Below, piece by piece: positions 12,471-24,400 of a stretch of 64,000 nucleotides of DNA. The translations under genes and the position numbers were made by a program. This DNA comes from Pycnopodia helianthoides (taxonomy: Eukaryota > Echinodermata > Asteroidea > Forcipulatida > Asteriidae). Location of the stretch: contig CM063256.1 of assembly GCA_032158295.1 (NCBI GenBank), positions 17,343,394-17,407,393 on the forward strand. The letters are read 5' to 3'. Within the stretch, counting starts at the first letter, position 1. Each line of letters opens with the position of its first letter. Below the pieces are notes generated by a model that did not search any database, had not been told where the DNA came from, and saw only the letters and a list, made by a program, of their open reading frames with translations.

Positions 12471-15400
12471 ACCTGAGGTTGTTAAGTTGTTTTCTCCTAA
12501 AAGTACTTTGAAGGAAGTCCGATTGTAATTGAAACTTACTGTTCATCTAGTGTTTAGGATACTGTCTCAAAATACATCTTGAAATTTTTAAATCTCGAGG
12601 TTACCAAAAGATGGAAATAACATTATCTCATATTATAAATGGTGAATCCCATAGTTTTAGACCTTGCAGCAATGGCTCTCATTACTGCACGCTACACATT
12701 TTCGCGTCTTCCCGGCCCCTGACCTCAAGTAGGTACGCTGAAATTTAGATATACCATGGTAGAGCCATTTTGTTTTTTCTCCCTAATCCAAATCCATGTT
12801 GGTATTACCCATAGAGGACACGAAATACATAGCAGTATCAGTATGAGGTCCTGAACATTAAGTTAAGCCTACTCAAGGTTGTTTCTGCACATCGGCTCTG
12901 AATTCTAGTTGATCGAAGGAAATGTTGACAAACATTTTCCAAAAAAGGTGTCGCACCTCTCTACAACCAAGACTTGCGGGTGACGTCATAGACTTGTGGA
13001 CAAGTTGTTAACTCTAGTGCTATTATTGACCTTCCTTTTCATGGTCAATGGAGGCTATACTAATACATCGTTCTTTATAGGGACGGGGAGTTGTTTTGAA
13101 ATTTCATACGCCAATCGTTGATGTTGATACTCACCGGTAAAATCTTCGGCAGTGAACTTTCTGTCTCACAAGTCAAGGATACAAACTTAAATGTCAAAAT
13201 GATAAACAGGTGACCCAATCATTCTCTGCAATTTTAACTTATCTGATCAGTATGAATAATTAAATGGTTTCTACACGTAGCAGTATTTTTTTTGGTGAGA
13301 CCTATCTTCTCCATGAGTCAGCTTTGTTGTGACACAAAGACACTTTTAAAAACAAAGTTTGTCTGACGATTTGTGTTAACCATTAAATGATTGTAATTGT
13401 GGCATCTAACTATTAATGCCTGTTGGTTTCCATCGTAACCATTATTGAGGGCGCTATACGAAATTAATTTGCATATTTTGATCATCGCATTACCAAACGT
13501 CCAGATTAATTTACTCTTCAATGATACAACTCAAGTTAAATTTAAACCGAATATGTGTCTAAAGATCATTTTATGAAGTCTTTCTTTATGTTGAATTACT
13601 AAAATAAGGAAATCTTGACAGCCTAGTGGACGTTTTGTAGATACAAACTAACTGTTACTATTTTTATTATTAATTCATTTTATCACAGCTCCTTGAGTCG
13701 GGCTACGTCCCGTAGCCTTTAGATCTCAAGGGTCTTTCTCAAGATCCTCGCTGTTCCCAAAAGCGCCGCCTTCTGTAACAGATCTACCCTCACAGTTGTC
13801 CCTATTTCATCCAGATGTTAATATTATTTTTTTAATTAGTAATAAAATGATTATTAGTTTAAATTTCTTTTTTTTTCTTTTCATGTTAACATTTAGTTAG
13901 CTAAAAAGACCAGTATTACCATTGCAGCTCACAGATGTAGGCAAAAATATTTTAGGGCATAAAGGATGAAAGGCACTTGCCTGCCCATCTGCGTCTTCAG
14001 CAGCGCCATGTTGTCAAATTCCCTGGCTGTAAGAAACTCCTGCCTACATCTTGAGTCAAACGATTCCCTCCTAGCCATCTCAGTGTAGGTATTACTGACG
14101 TGACCTTAGACAATAGGGTTCATCGTGCACACGCTGTAATCCAAGCTTCGTCTATTTTGGGTTCGGCTTCGGGTGTCTTCAAGCTCTGTGCCTAAATTCG
14201 GACCAACATCGAAGTTTTGTTTTGTTTTGTTTTACCCATGGAGTATTTTCTGCTCAGTGTGGTGATCGCTTGTGAACTCGACCGGGGGCATTTGCGCCCG
14301 ATAGCCCCTCTGCGGTTGAAGCTTTTTAGACGAGATTTACCCGCTGTTCTTTTTGGTAGGCTTTCATTTCTTCATCAAATCAGAGAAAGCTCCTGTTTTG
14401 GGGAAACTTTTGCTGAGTAGCAATGTAGAGAAATTCTGCTTTTCATTTCTGACATCCTGTTTATTTTGGAAGTCTGTTGTGTGTCCATCAATGCCCCGCT
14501 CCTTACACAGAACTATCATCCTTTATCGATATATCGTTAATGTGATATTATTATTGTGTCAACATTGATGTGTCTCAGGAAAAATCTTAATCAATATTCG
14601 TTCAAAGCTCATCCAAAATATTTTTGCCTCATTCTGACAGGATAAAGATTCTGGACGGCTATTCTACGTGTTTAGGTGTTTTTATTCCTTCTGGATTGTG
14701 GCAAGGACATCGGGTGTTTTGAGCACCATTAACGGTATCTGCTTAGTTTTAGACCTGGTCTTTCACGACACCTGTGCTTTGTTGGATCAACGGGATTTGT
14801 AAAGTCAAGGTCTTCCGTGAGGTTCCCTGCGTTCAACCCTGTCGTCTGAGTGGGGGCGTATTAAAACACTTGGGATCAAGTCTCTAAAGGTATGTGCTCC
14901 GTTCTCCTTGTTACAAATACCCACTCTAAGGTTCGGTTATGGACGGGTATAGTTTTGAAATCTTCGAATTGAGAGAAGCCTCTAGTTGTTCAACAACAAA
15001 TGTCTCGAAATCCATGATTGTGCTCACAGAATGTCCACATGCATAATTTGAAGTAATACATACCGGAGTGCAAGGTAGGTATGCCCGCTTGATTTGTGAT
15101 GCATGTTACATAACAATGTCCGGAAAGGATCGTTTGTTTCGAAAAACGGATTGATAATTATACTTTGTCCACCCTAATAGGTGTAACCCATTGTCTCCGT
15201 AAAACATGTCTGGCCTAAATCGAAGTCGGACATCGGGTCCTTGAAGAATGTAGTGGTGTTTAACAGTGATGTCACATTACATGTATTAATATAATCTCGT
15301 ACTTTTCAAATAACTTTTAAAGCATGTCTTCGATTGGCACACTAGACTTTGTCCTGTGTTCAGCTTTATTAAAGAGTAGAAAGTATGACAGTATAATTTC

Positions 15401-15543
15401 GAATTGTATCTCATGAATTGGGTTGTTGACTTGGTCCCATAGACAGTGCGTGCATGCTCAAAGGACGTTGTTTTTTCATTTTACCACAAATATTATACAA
15501 ATATTACCATGTCAATCTAAATATAATTTATCTTGCTTTTTCT
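12471..15543. other. Intergenic, no gene seen
   Basis: No recognisable coding frame. At 12991-13020 lies a stretch 'agacttgtggacaagttg' matching one end of the inverted-repeat element at 21232-21466, a likely solo or deleted remnant. A CT-rich block near 13690-13800 resembles dispersed repeat sequence but I cannot name it. Confidence 0.5.
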
Positions 15544-15547
15544 TTAA

Positions 15548-15887
15548 AGGCACTGGACACGTTTGGTAATTGTCAAAGACCAGTATTCTCACTTGGTGTA
15601 TCCCAACATATGCATAAAATAACAAACCTGTGAAAATTTGGGCTCAATTGGTTGTCGAATTTGCAAGAGAATAATGAAAGAAAAAACACCCTTGTTGCAT
15701 TACTTTGTGTGCTTTCAGATGCATAATAATTGAGTGAGAAATTACCTCTTTCTAAAAAACTATATTACTTCAGAGGGAGCCGTTTCTCACAATGTTTTAT
15801 AATATCAACAGCTCTCCATTGCTCGTTACCAAGTAAGTTTTTATGCTAACAATTGTTTTGAGTAATTACCAATAGTGTCCAGTGCCT
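15548..15887 (+). mobile_element. TTAA-flanked MITE, 'GGCACTGGACAC' family
   Basis: Opens AGGCACTGGACACGTTTGGT and closes with the inverted ATAGTGTCCAGTGCCT. TTAA lies outside both ends (15544-15547, 15888-15891). Non-coding. The internal sequence is shared with the copy at 26569-26936 in opposite orientation. Confidence 0.88.
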
Positions 15888-15891
15888 TTAA

Positions 15892-17670
15892 CAACTTTGT
15901 TTCCAATTGTTCAAAAACAAAATCATATGTAGCTATATCAATTTGTGGTTAGAGTCTATCTGTATAATACAGTTGTGACTATACGTAATCTCAATATCGT
16001 ATCTAGGTTTGAAGCACTCCTTGAGGCCTCATTCCGGGCAATTTTTAGTCGTCTTGCTCTCGAGTTTGACACGAACGAATCTACCTACTGACATGGGGGC
16101 CTCCTGCTGCTTCCACCACGGCACTAGGTCGGGGCCAGTCCACAGATCCAGTCTCCCCTTTCGTCACAGATCGCCGGTATCACCGTCGGGGAAATTCCAA
16201 AATTAATAAGGAAATACTCCTGACCTCAAGTTATGAATTCCATTCAGGATATTCGATACTTTTTCTATTTTGTTATTGTTTTATTTTATTTGGATTTTAT
16301 TTATTTATTCATACGTAATTTTTTTGGGGGGTCGAGGAATATGTATTCAAAAACGGAGAGCGAGATTTCAAAGATTTGCGATAGCTCAACAGTTTGTGTC
16401 AAAAGGTTATTGGCAAGAATCACTTGAGACGGTCCCTGTGGGGTAGTCGGTTTGTTTTTTTACCTCGGTCGGCTGTTTGTCTGTAGTTTTGTTTTACTTG
16501 TTTTGTTTTGGTGTCTTAATCTTCCTCGGGCTCGACATATTTGTTGCAGAGGCACGTCAGCGTTGACGCTATAGGATTACATTTTGCTTTGAGAAATGCC
16601 GGCACAAAAGTTATTTTGTTTAAATATTATTGTTGGGTGTTGTGACATGCCTCATCTTTGGTTGTCTTGATACGTCAGATCACAGGTTGATGTATCAGGA
16701 ATGTGTTTTTCCACGGGTGTGAATTTTGGAGGGGGGGGGGATAATATGACAATATTTGTAGTTATAAATCATTATTAATATTCTTAATGACATATAGACC
16801 TTACCAAAACTAAAACACAACACCTGAATTAGTTTTCCCAACTTTCTGATGAGAAGATTTTGAATGGAAGCAAAAACATTTTAGCAGGATCACCCACCAC
16901 GCAGACACACTAAACCACCACCATCACAATTGTCCCACCCGAGGGGAAAATATCAACAGAGACCGAGCAAACACGTTCATCTTCCATCTCCTAAAGACTC
17001 GTTCCCACACTATCATCTTCCCTATGCTGGTGGATCATATACCGTGTATATCACATGTTTTTGTTTCAAGAAACACAGCACACCATATGCTGCCGGCCTG
17101 CGGCAAGACTGCCTTCAAATAGCGTTTTCGAAACCACGGTTATCGACTTCAGTTCCTGCTTTGGCTTCGTCAGCTAAATTTAATACCATGCACTTCTAAG
17201 GTACGGGGTTTCTGTAAGGTGAATGTACCCTATAGAGAATCAACATCCGAAGCAGAAGCCCTTTCTAAAAAAGTTGACCCTTTATTATTTTACCCTTTCC
17301 GAATAGACCATGCAACTTCCGCGCAATCTTACTACGTACATTGCTTTAACGTGTGAAGGGAACGAATATGCGCACTTGAAAGGTGCGCGATGATTTGCGC
17401 TGTCTATTAGAATATGAATGTCCGTATCGGGTTGCGCCCTGTAAATAATTTAGTTATTACGGGGGTTCAAACGATGTCACACCTGGACAGCTGAAGCTTC
17501 AAATATCTAATCTTTTTATTGTTTTAATATTTGATAAGATCTGATTGTAGCAATCCTTTTATCCTTAACTCGTCTGTCATTGTTATGAGTGATTAGATTT
17601 GGCTTAATCCCCCTTGGAATTTAAGTTGAACATTCTATACTTGTTCGATTTGGAAAATTTAAAGAAATGC
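15892..17670. other. Intergenic, no supported gene
   Basis: A locally GC-richer stretch at about 16010-16200 has a short minus-strand open frame, but no convincing splice acceptor and no family match. Poly-G at 16731-16740. Nothing else seen. Confidence 0.45.
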
Positions 17671-17736
17671 AGAGATTCAGTCCGTTTGACGAGTGGTGCA
17701 ACACTGCAAATGGCCCGTCTCCAGAGACAGAGTATA

Positions 17737-17770
17737 CTGAAGACGAACAGAGTATATTGTTCGAAACGTC
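17737..17770 (+). ncRNA. Hammerhead-like ribozyme core (degenerate)
   Basis: Shows the core order CTGAAGA, one unpaired base, a five-pair stem (GAACA with TGTTC), GAAA, then CGTC, whose ACGT would give the very short helix III seen in retroelement hammerheads. Unlike the two motifs in the Penelope element, I find no good helix I between the flanks, so it may be a decayed copy from an old retroelement or chance. Host element not identified. Confidence 0.4.
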
Positions 17771-17871
17771 GAGACCACAACGGCGCTTTCAGAGGCAACA
17801 ATCCTCTGGAAAGAGTTTAACGTATGGATGTGACCACAAGTTTACTAGTAATAGTGAGCTATCCTCTTTAA

Positions 17872-18206
17872 AGGTATTGTACACTTTTGGTAACAGCTCA
17901 AAATCAGTGTCCACATTTTGTGTGATTAAACATATGCATAAACAAACAAACCTGTGAAAGTTTGAGCTCAATTGGTCATCGAGGTCACGAGAAAATAGTG
18001 AAAAGAGATCTTATGTGTTTTTCTGTTTTTTCAAATTATCGCGCGCGATAATTACTATTGTTTTACTCGTTTCTCAGAAACGATAGCAGTTCAGGCAGAA
18101 ATATTTTAAGGAACCTTTTCTACCATTGCTTACTTTAAATCATGTAAGTTATGTGTGAATCTGTGAACATTGTGTTTTTCGATCTTACCAATAGTGTACA
18201 GGGCCT
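17872..18206 (-). mobile_element. TTAA-flanked MITE, 'GGCCCTGTACACT' family
   Basis: Reverse-oriented relative of 5164-5508: it opens AGGTATTGTACACTTTTGG and closes with the inverted AGTGTACAGGGCCT, with TTAA on both sides (17868-17871 and 18207-18210). The internal palindrome here reads ATTATCGCGCGCGATAAT. Confidence 0.88.
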
Positions 18207-18428
18207 TTAATAGTGTACATCCACATGGATTTCGGCTGTCAGCGAGTCGACCCTCCTAGCACCCCGGCACGCCTCACTACTAACCTGCCACGTCCATGGC
18301 TTTTAATGGGGAACATACCTCTTTTTAAAGGAACATCTGTCCATTGATGAGATGTAAATGGAGTCTTTGATAAACTGTCAACGTTGTCCGAAAACTAAAA
18401 TTATGGTATAAGTCGAGCGTTGCTTTAA

Positions 18429-18828
18429 AGGCACAGTACACGTTTGGTAATTGGAGCCTACTGATTGTTCATGTTTGTATCAAATCTATATAACTGTAGA
18501 TATAATACCATAAAACTAACCTGTGAAAGTTTCATTTCAAAAGGTGTTAGCGTTTTCGAAATATCGCAACAAATCTGGAGCGGCTATGTCAACGCATGAA
18601 TAATAATAATTCCTAAAAGGAATACACAAGCTGAGAAGCGTTTCTGACAAACGCTTCTCAGATTCAAATTTTGGGGATGAAAAGTGACATCTTTTTCCAT
18701 AACCGCAGTACTTCGAAGTGAAATGTTTCTCAAAATGCATTATTCTATCCAACGTTGCTGTACATCTTACAACGTAAGTTTTTATTGCCATTCATTTTCA
18801 GAGTAATTACCAAACGTGTACTGTGCCT
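18429..18828 (+). mobile_element. TTAA-flanked MITE, 'GGCACAGTACACG' family
   Basis: Terminal inverted repeats AGGCACAGTACACGTTTGGT and the complement of ACCAAACGTGTACTGTGCCT, with TTAA at 18425-18428 and 18829-18832. A perfect internal hairpin (arms 'gagaagcgtt' and 'aacgcttctc') lies near 18635-18660. A relative lies at 40532-40902. Confidence 0.88.
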
Positions 18829-19139
18829 TTAACTATCATTCATGGAATATCCTTGTAAACTCACACACTTCCCAACTTATCAGACACTTGTTTTGGTCTA
18901 CGTAGATTCCAATATGGCTAATACATTACTTCTCTAGATTTGTTTGTATTTTTATCCATAAAGATACGTAGAAACGGAAGTTTGAAGTTTGGGCTATCTC
19001 TGTATAAAGAGTTTTGCATGAAACATTGTTCCATAGTCTCAAAAGCATTCGATAACCTTTCAGAGCACTACGATTCCATCCAAGCATTTCAAGCTTCAAA
19101 TCCTACAAAGTTGCAATCACCATTGGGTGTGAATTGCAA

Positions 19140-19625
19140 CGAACATGATGCATTGACGGCATCACGCCGCCATCTTAGACTTAACACGATGATGAACCTA
19201 TGAAAACGCACAAGTACGCGCGGCGCACAGGATGGGCCTGTCAGCAACCTTCTTTTGACCTCTATCCGAGGGCGCCCTACTCAAATGATTTATCTTGTAA
19301 TTTAACATTGGACTTGTCAATAGTTAACTGTGGCGTAATTTCCCCAAGCATTTTTCCAGTCACAATGAGGTATCAATGTAAAACTTCTTGGAGGCAATCA
19401 GATTGGCTCAGTAGATTTTTTCTCTGCGGATCCCGGTAAGATATCTCTGTAGACCTTATGCATTGACGTCATCCCGCCGCCATCTTAGAGGTAAAATGAT
19501 GACGAAACAATGGAAAACACATCTTGTACGCGCGGCGCACAGAATCGCGGCCAATGAGCCACCTTCTTTTGACCTCTAACCGAGGGCGCCCTACTAAAAT
19601 GACGTCATATGCATGAGGTCTATTC
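19140..19625. repeat. Two ~150-bp direct repeats with a YY1-like motif
   Basis: Blocks at about 19145-19290 and 19457-19605 share 'gcattgacg', GCCGCCATCTTAGA, 'acgcgcggcgcaca' and 'cgagggcgccctact'. GCCGCCATCTT matches the known YY1 consensus. The copies have diverged by small indels. It could be part of a transposon or a duplicated regulatory block; no gene start is visible nearby. Confidence 0.6.
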
Positions 19626-19710
19626 ATACATTTTGAAAGGGGGTTCAGTCTCCTCTCACTCCATGCCCTTTACAAAAAACAGAAACAGTCTGGTCGCCGT
19701 GGTGAACTAA

Positions 19711-19868
19711 GGCCCTTTTCGAATTCATGGCTTCGGCTCCAAAATCGGCTCAGGCTAGCTAGGCTCCCTCAATTATTTTAACTTATGCTTGCTTTGGTCA
19801 GGGTTTCAGACAAGAAAACTGGGCCTGAAGCCCAATCTGGAGCCGAAGCCGTGGATTCGAAAAGGGTC
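19711..19868. mobile_element. Short MITE, ~30-bp inverted repeats
   Basis: Left arm 'ggcccttttcgaattcatgg' followed by 'cttcggctcc'; right arm 'ggagccgaag' followed by 'ccgtggattcgaaaagggtc'. 158 bp in total, non-coding. Confidence 0.8.
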
Positions 19869-20246
19869 ATAGTCCTTATAATAACGCCTTTCTATTCAAG
19901 GGATAAGACATCGCGATTTTTGTGACGATTAATCAAAGTTCAGTTTTTCTATTGGTTTTTACAATAGAATACCGGTTTGTAAGTATTACTCAACTATATA
20001 ATTGTTTGTTTCCATTGTGCATACTTTGAGTGAGAAATGCCTAGTTCTTGTTTACCTATGTCGAAGATTATCAGCGCATAACCTCTACTGTAATCGGCTC
20101 AAGATATCTTCAAGTCTGCATATTTGGCAATTGTTCACTTGTTTGACGCAGTTCAAGCACTCTGCTGATAAACTCCACAACATTCCAGCGGGATTGCTCC
20201 GTGATTGGGGGTACGACGGGATTAGAGCAATGGTTGAGGTGGTTTG

Positions 20247-20910
20247 TACGGAGCTCTGGAAGTGCCATCCGACATGTTGAGATCCTGAGATAATTGACTG
20301 CAGGATGATGACATGACGACATCATGAGATTGATTTATCTCAGGCGTCTTCCCAACCTCGTCCCCATGGTTTACTTTATTTCCAACCATGTTTACAATAG
20401 TAAACCCTGGGAGGGAAACTCCTTACTTGGACCCTGATTGGACAAAACCAAATGTTAACCTTTGTCAAAACAGCCGGCCGGCAACCAAAGTACAAACAGG
20501 CTATTAAAATCTGGTACCGGACCACGAGACCATGACGAAGATGTGAAATTCGAAAAGCAGCCAGACTATTCTAGTTTGCATACATATCCAAAAGTTTTGG
20601 ATATGCAAATGATCCAATACCAGGGTGAGAGTGCGGTCAACCTGGTACTGCTCGACACACCCTGGGGACGAGTTTGTCGTCTTCCCGATTTAAATTTAAC
20701 TTGGCATGTCAACATCATGAAAGTAACATGGCCGACTTCCCAAGATAATTCACTATAGGATGATAACATGTTTAGAACACGAGATAAATTATCTTGGGAA
20801 GACGACTTTCTACGTTCAGGATGTCGTCATCTTACGTTTATGATGTCATCATCCTGCAATAAATTATCTCAGGATCTCGATAAGTTGGATGGCACTTCCA
20901 GAGCTCCGTA
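20247..20910. mobile_element. Foldback-type MITE with 6-bp flanking repeat
   Basis: Inverted arms open TACGGAGCTCTGGAAGTGCC and close with its complement at 20890-20910; the pairing continues inward through 'gagatcctgagataat' and 'caggatgatgacatga'. The direct repeat GGTTTG sits immediately outside both ends (20241-20246 and 20911-20916), consistent with a target-site duplication. A second palindrome, 'atatccaaaagttttggata', lies at about 20584-20604. The frames inside are not convincing genes. Confidence 0.82.
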
Positions 20911-21231
20911 GGTTTGCTCCCGTCTGGAGCTCCTTGCACCACGCTGCCCTGCTCCTGAACTTAACAGCAAATGAAAAATAACAAAGTCGTTCGAGTTTAC
21001 ATTGGAATTAATAACACTGGCATGTTGAAGGTGTAATGTATTGAGTTCTGAGTCCAGTGGGGGCATGGAGAGAAAGTATTTTGTTGAATTTGATAGGATC
21101 CACCAGTGAACTGTTTATTTGAAAGGACTAGACCTGATTGGAATAGACCTGGCATTATCTCTATAGAATCTCTTTCCGTTCGACGTTTTCTTCGCTTCTC
21201 TAATCTTGTTCTACAGGTATGTGCACAGGTA

Positions 21232-21466
21232 GACTTGTGGACAAGTCGTTAAATGCCTGACGCGGCGATAGCGAAACGGCTCTGTCGCAACTATCTTGCG
21301 AGACTGCTGCTCCGCACGAGACTACTGCTCTTACGAGTAGTCGCGAGAGCAGTTTAGTCTCGCAGAGGCCATCAGTCTTGCGAGAACATAGCCAGTGTCG
21401 CGAGATTCGCGAAGAGAGTCGGAACGCTGTCACCGCGACAAACAGTTAACGACTTGTCCACAAGTC
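21232..21466. mobile_element. TA-flanked MITE with CG-rich interior
   Basis: Ends 'gacttgtggacaagtcgtta' and its inverted complement 'taacgacttgtccacaagtc', with TA directly outside each, as expected of the Tc1/mariner group (inference). The interior is unusually CG-rich and repeats 'tcgcgaga' / 'tctcgcaaga' blocks in both orientations. Confidence 0.8.
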
Positions 21467-24400
21467 TAGTGCAGAGGAGGTCTCTCGCTCTTCTCCCTTC
21501 TGTATACGCATGCCTTTCCTAGTTGAACATGTTTGGCACATCTTGTTTCTTCAGGAGGCCATGCAGTATTCGGAGACATTCTGCTAGCTTTTTTTTCCTG
21601 GCACTGCTGTTGCACGTTGGAACTCCTTTCATGTGTCTTGTATCAAACCATCTTACTATCTATTCCATTCAAGGGAAATGCGAACAGATATCGTCTCTAT
21701 ATCTTTGTATTATTACAGCACTGACCTCGAGCGGTCACTTTCTGGCCTTTTGCTGCGCGGTGTTCATTAAAAAAAATTAAGTAAGAAAGCCATGATTTTC
21801 CTAACCGGGGGTACCCGTGCCCTTTACTGTGAACGAAAATGTGATCTCTGACATACACACGTGACACCTGTTTATTTCATAATAATGATTTGACGTTCTT
21901 TTTTTTCGTTCACATTTTTGGGTTCTTTGGTAAACAAGTGTTTTCAATTATCTCTAAGTGCTGATGTCGAGGGGTCAGTAAACCTGAAAAGCATGCACGG
22001 TACCCAGCTGTGAACGAAATTATTATTGGACAAAAGCACTCGGCACTTGAAGAAGAAAACGTGATGCGTTCAAAGAGATTCTGCTGTGCCAAACAAACAA
22101 CTATAAGAAAGTTTGTATTCACTGTTTAATTTAAAGAAAAGTACACCATCTTCCCTTCGAAGTGTAAAATTCGCATCTTCTATAGTTTTCGATAATCACA
22201 CCTAACTACCAATTACTGAGACTTTGATCGAATTCCGTGGTCACGTCTTAGTGAAAAACAACGCCAAAACGGTGCGTGCGAAAGCGAGATCTTTTAACAA
22301 AAAAAGGATCTGGGTGTTTTGAGGGAGCGAGGACGTCTTCTTTTCGCTTTTGTAAAAAAAAAAAAAAAAAAAAAAACCAATAGAGACATCGCCGAAAAAT
22401 AAAAAACAAGTCCAAACAATGGTAGAACAAACAAAATGTACTCGGATAATTACCATTTGTGTGAATGTGTGCTTACATGCAGGCACTTTGTGTTTGTTCA
22501 AATCATGCTTGTAGTTTGCGATTGCCGCACTCAATTTTGACAATATTTCAAACGAAAATATTTCTCATGAGAGAAGATTGCTATTGGTATGAACTTTGCA
22601 ATCAGTGTGGTGTAAGATTGTAACAATGGTTCATTTTGACAACTGCTAGACATGTGCTTTGTTTGGAAAACACATCGTTCTGATTACTAATATCTGATTG
22701 CCAGGTTCTTCATCACTTGTTCTTTTTCATATACTTATCATTTTTTCATTTTAGTTAATTTTCTTAAGCGATGTTGTTGTTTGTAAGTTGTTTTGTTCCT
22801 ATTCGTACGTTTTCGGTTTGTCCGTTTATCTTGTCTCTGTCTGCCCGCAGGCTGATTACTACAAGCCCAGGCTTATCAAATCGGCCTCCAGACTATATAA
22901 ACCTCCAGTTTGCCCCCCCCCCAGTTTTTTCTCCGATGGCGGAAATTGAGTTTAATCCCAAACCATTGCACCCAATTTGTTACAATGTTGTTTGCGCTGT
23001 AAATAATAAACTCAATTTCATCCATCATAATTAGCAGCTGGCACCATCCAAAGAGCCCAATACACTTTCCATCTCCGGCAATGTTAATAAAATGTGGATT
23101 TATTTATCTGTACAAGCTTGGAAACTTGCTACAAATAGAAATGCATTGTCTGCCCAAAACCGTAAGCAGCCATTGTACACGCAGTTCGCACAACACGTCA
23201 CATTCACACAGTGCAAAATCTTATTTCTGGAGTGAATTGTAGGCTTATACAGTACATTATAGACTTTTGTTTGCCCCCCTAAATTTAAGTTTCCCCCCTT
23301 GCCCCCCAGATTAACAGGTCTGGTGCCACCGCTGTTTTGAACTCTTGTAAGGCGATATAAGGTTGAGGTAATCTTTCCCAATGAGGTCATTAAAGTAAAA
23401 CTGAAAAACAAAAGAGAAGAGTGTTTTTCAAACAATTGTCATGCCAAATGACTTGTGCAATTTATAGATATATAACTTGATTGACCTTTAAAAAAGGTTT
23501 TATCGGTGAAAAAAATGACGTGGTTAGAACATTCGTACTACCCATATGAAAAGTTACATTAAGCTGAGGTGACGGATGTCAAAATTTCACCAGGGAACAA
23601 CTCGTCACAACAACCCCGTATCCCCTGAGGCTGTGACACCCATAGCCCTCTCGAAGGGAGTGTCAACAGGTATAACACAAAAGGTCTTGTTTGGAACAGC
23701 GTTGGCTTGTAGACTTTTCTCAAGGCCGATCCGTCATGTTTGCCCCCTCAACTCAACTGGTTGGGACGACACGAGTCGTACTCAAGCTATGTGTTTCGTG
23801 GTTTGTAGACTACTTTCAAGGCTAATCCATCTCCTTTTTGTTCTCCCCTTTAACCCAAATGGTAGGATGTCACGAGTGTCGCATTCATCTTTTATATCGG
23901 TACCGTGGCAACGCCACCCTAGCTAAATGTATGGTATTGTGTGTGTTTGTTTGTTTAAATGTAATTCCCGCCTTAAATTCTTTTGGGAACAGTACATTTA
24001 CTGTGGCTGTGGAGCAGTAATTGTTAATGCCTGTACATGTATATATTATGAAGACTATTAAATAACAAATCTGGAAAGTTTTCCTGAAATATTTCTGCTG
24101 AAAAGGAAAAGGCCCTAAACTCTTGCTACTCAATCCATAAATAAGCAAACAAAGGCACTTTTAAAAACAAATTCGAAGCTTATAAATCAATATGAATACA
24201 AATTTGAAAATCACGAGACAAATAATCCTTTCTTTACTCAAGAAAAAGCTGAAAGTTTCGGGTCTGTTAGCGGAGTGTTGAACTTATTGATGGGATTTTA
24301 TGATGGGGTAAAATGTGGGAGTTCGAAGATGTGGTGTTGTTTCCCCCTCCCCAAACACAGACCTGTTTAAATCGAAAACTTGTCATGTTCATTGAGTCTT

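Noticed and set aside
16020..16200. GC-richer stretch with a minus-strand frame containing LDLWTGPDLVPWWKQQEAP
   Set aside because: Only about 40 codons, no good splice acceptor and no family I recognise.
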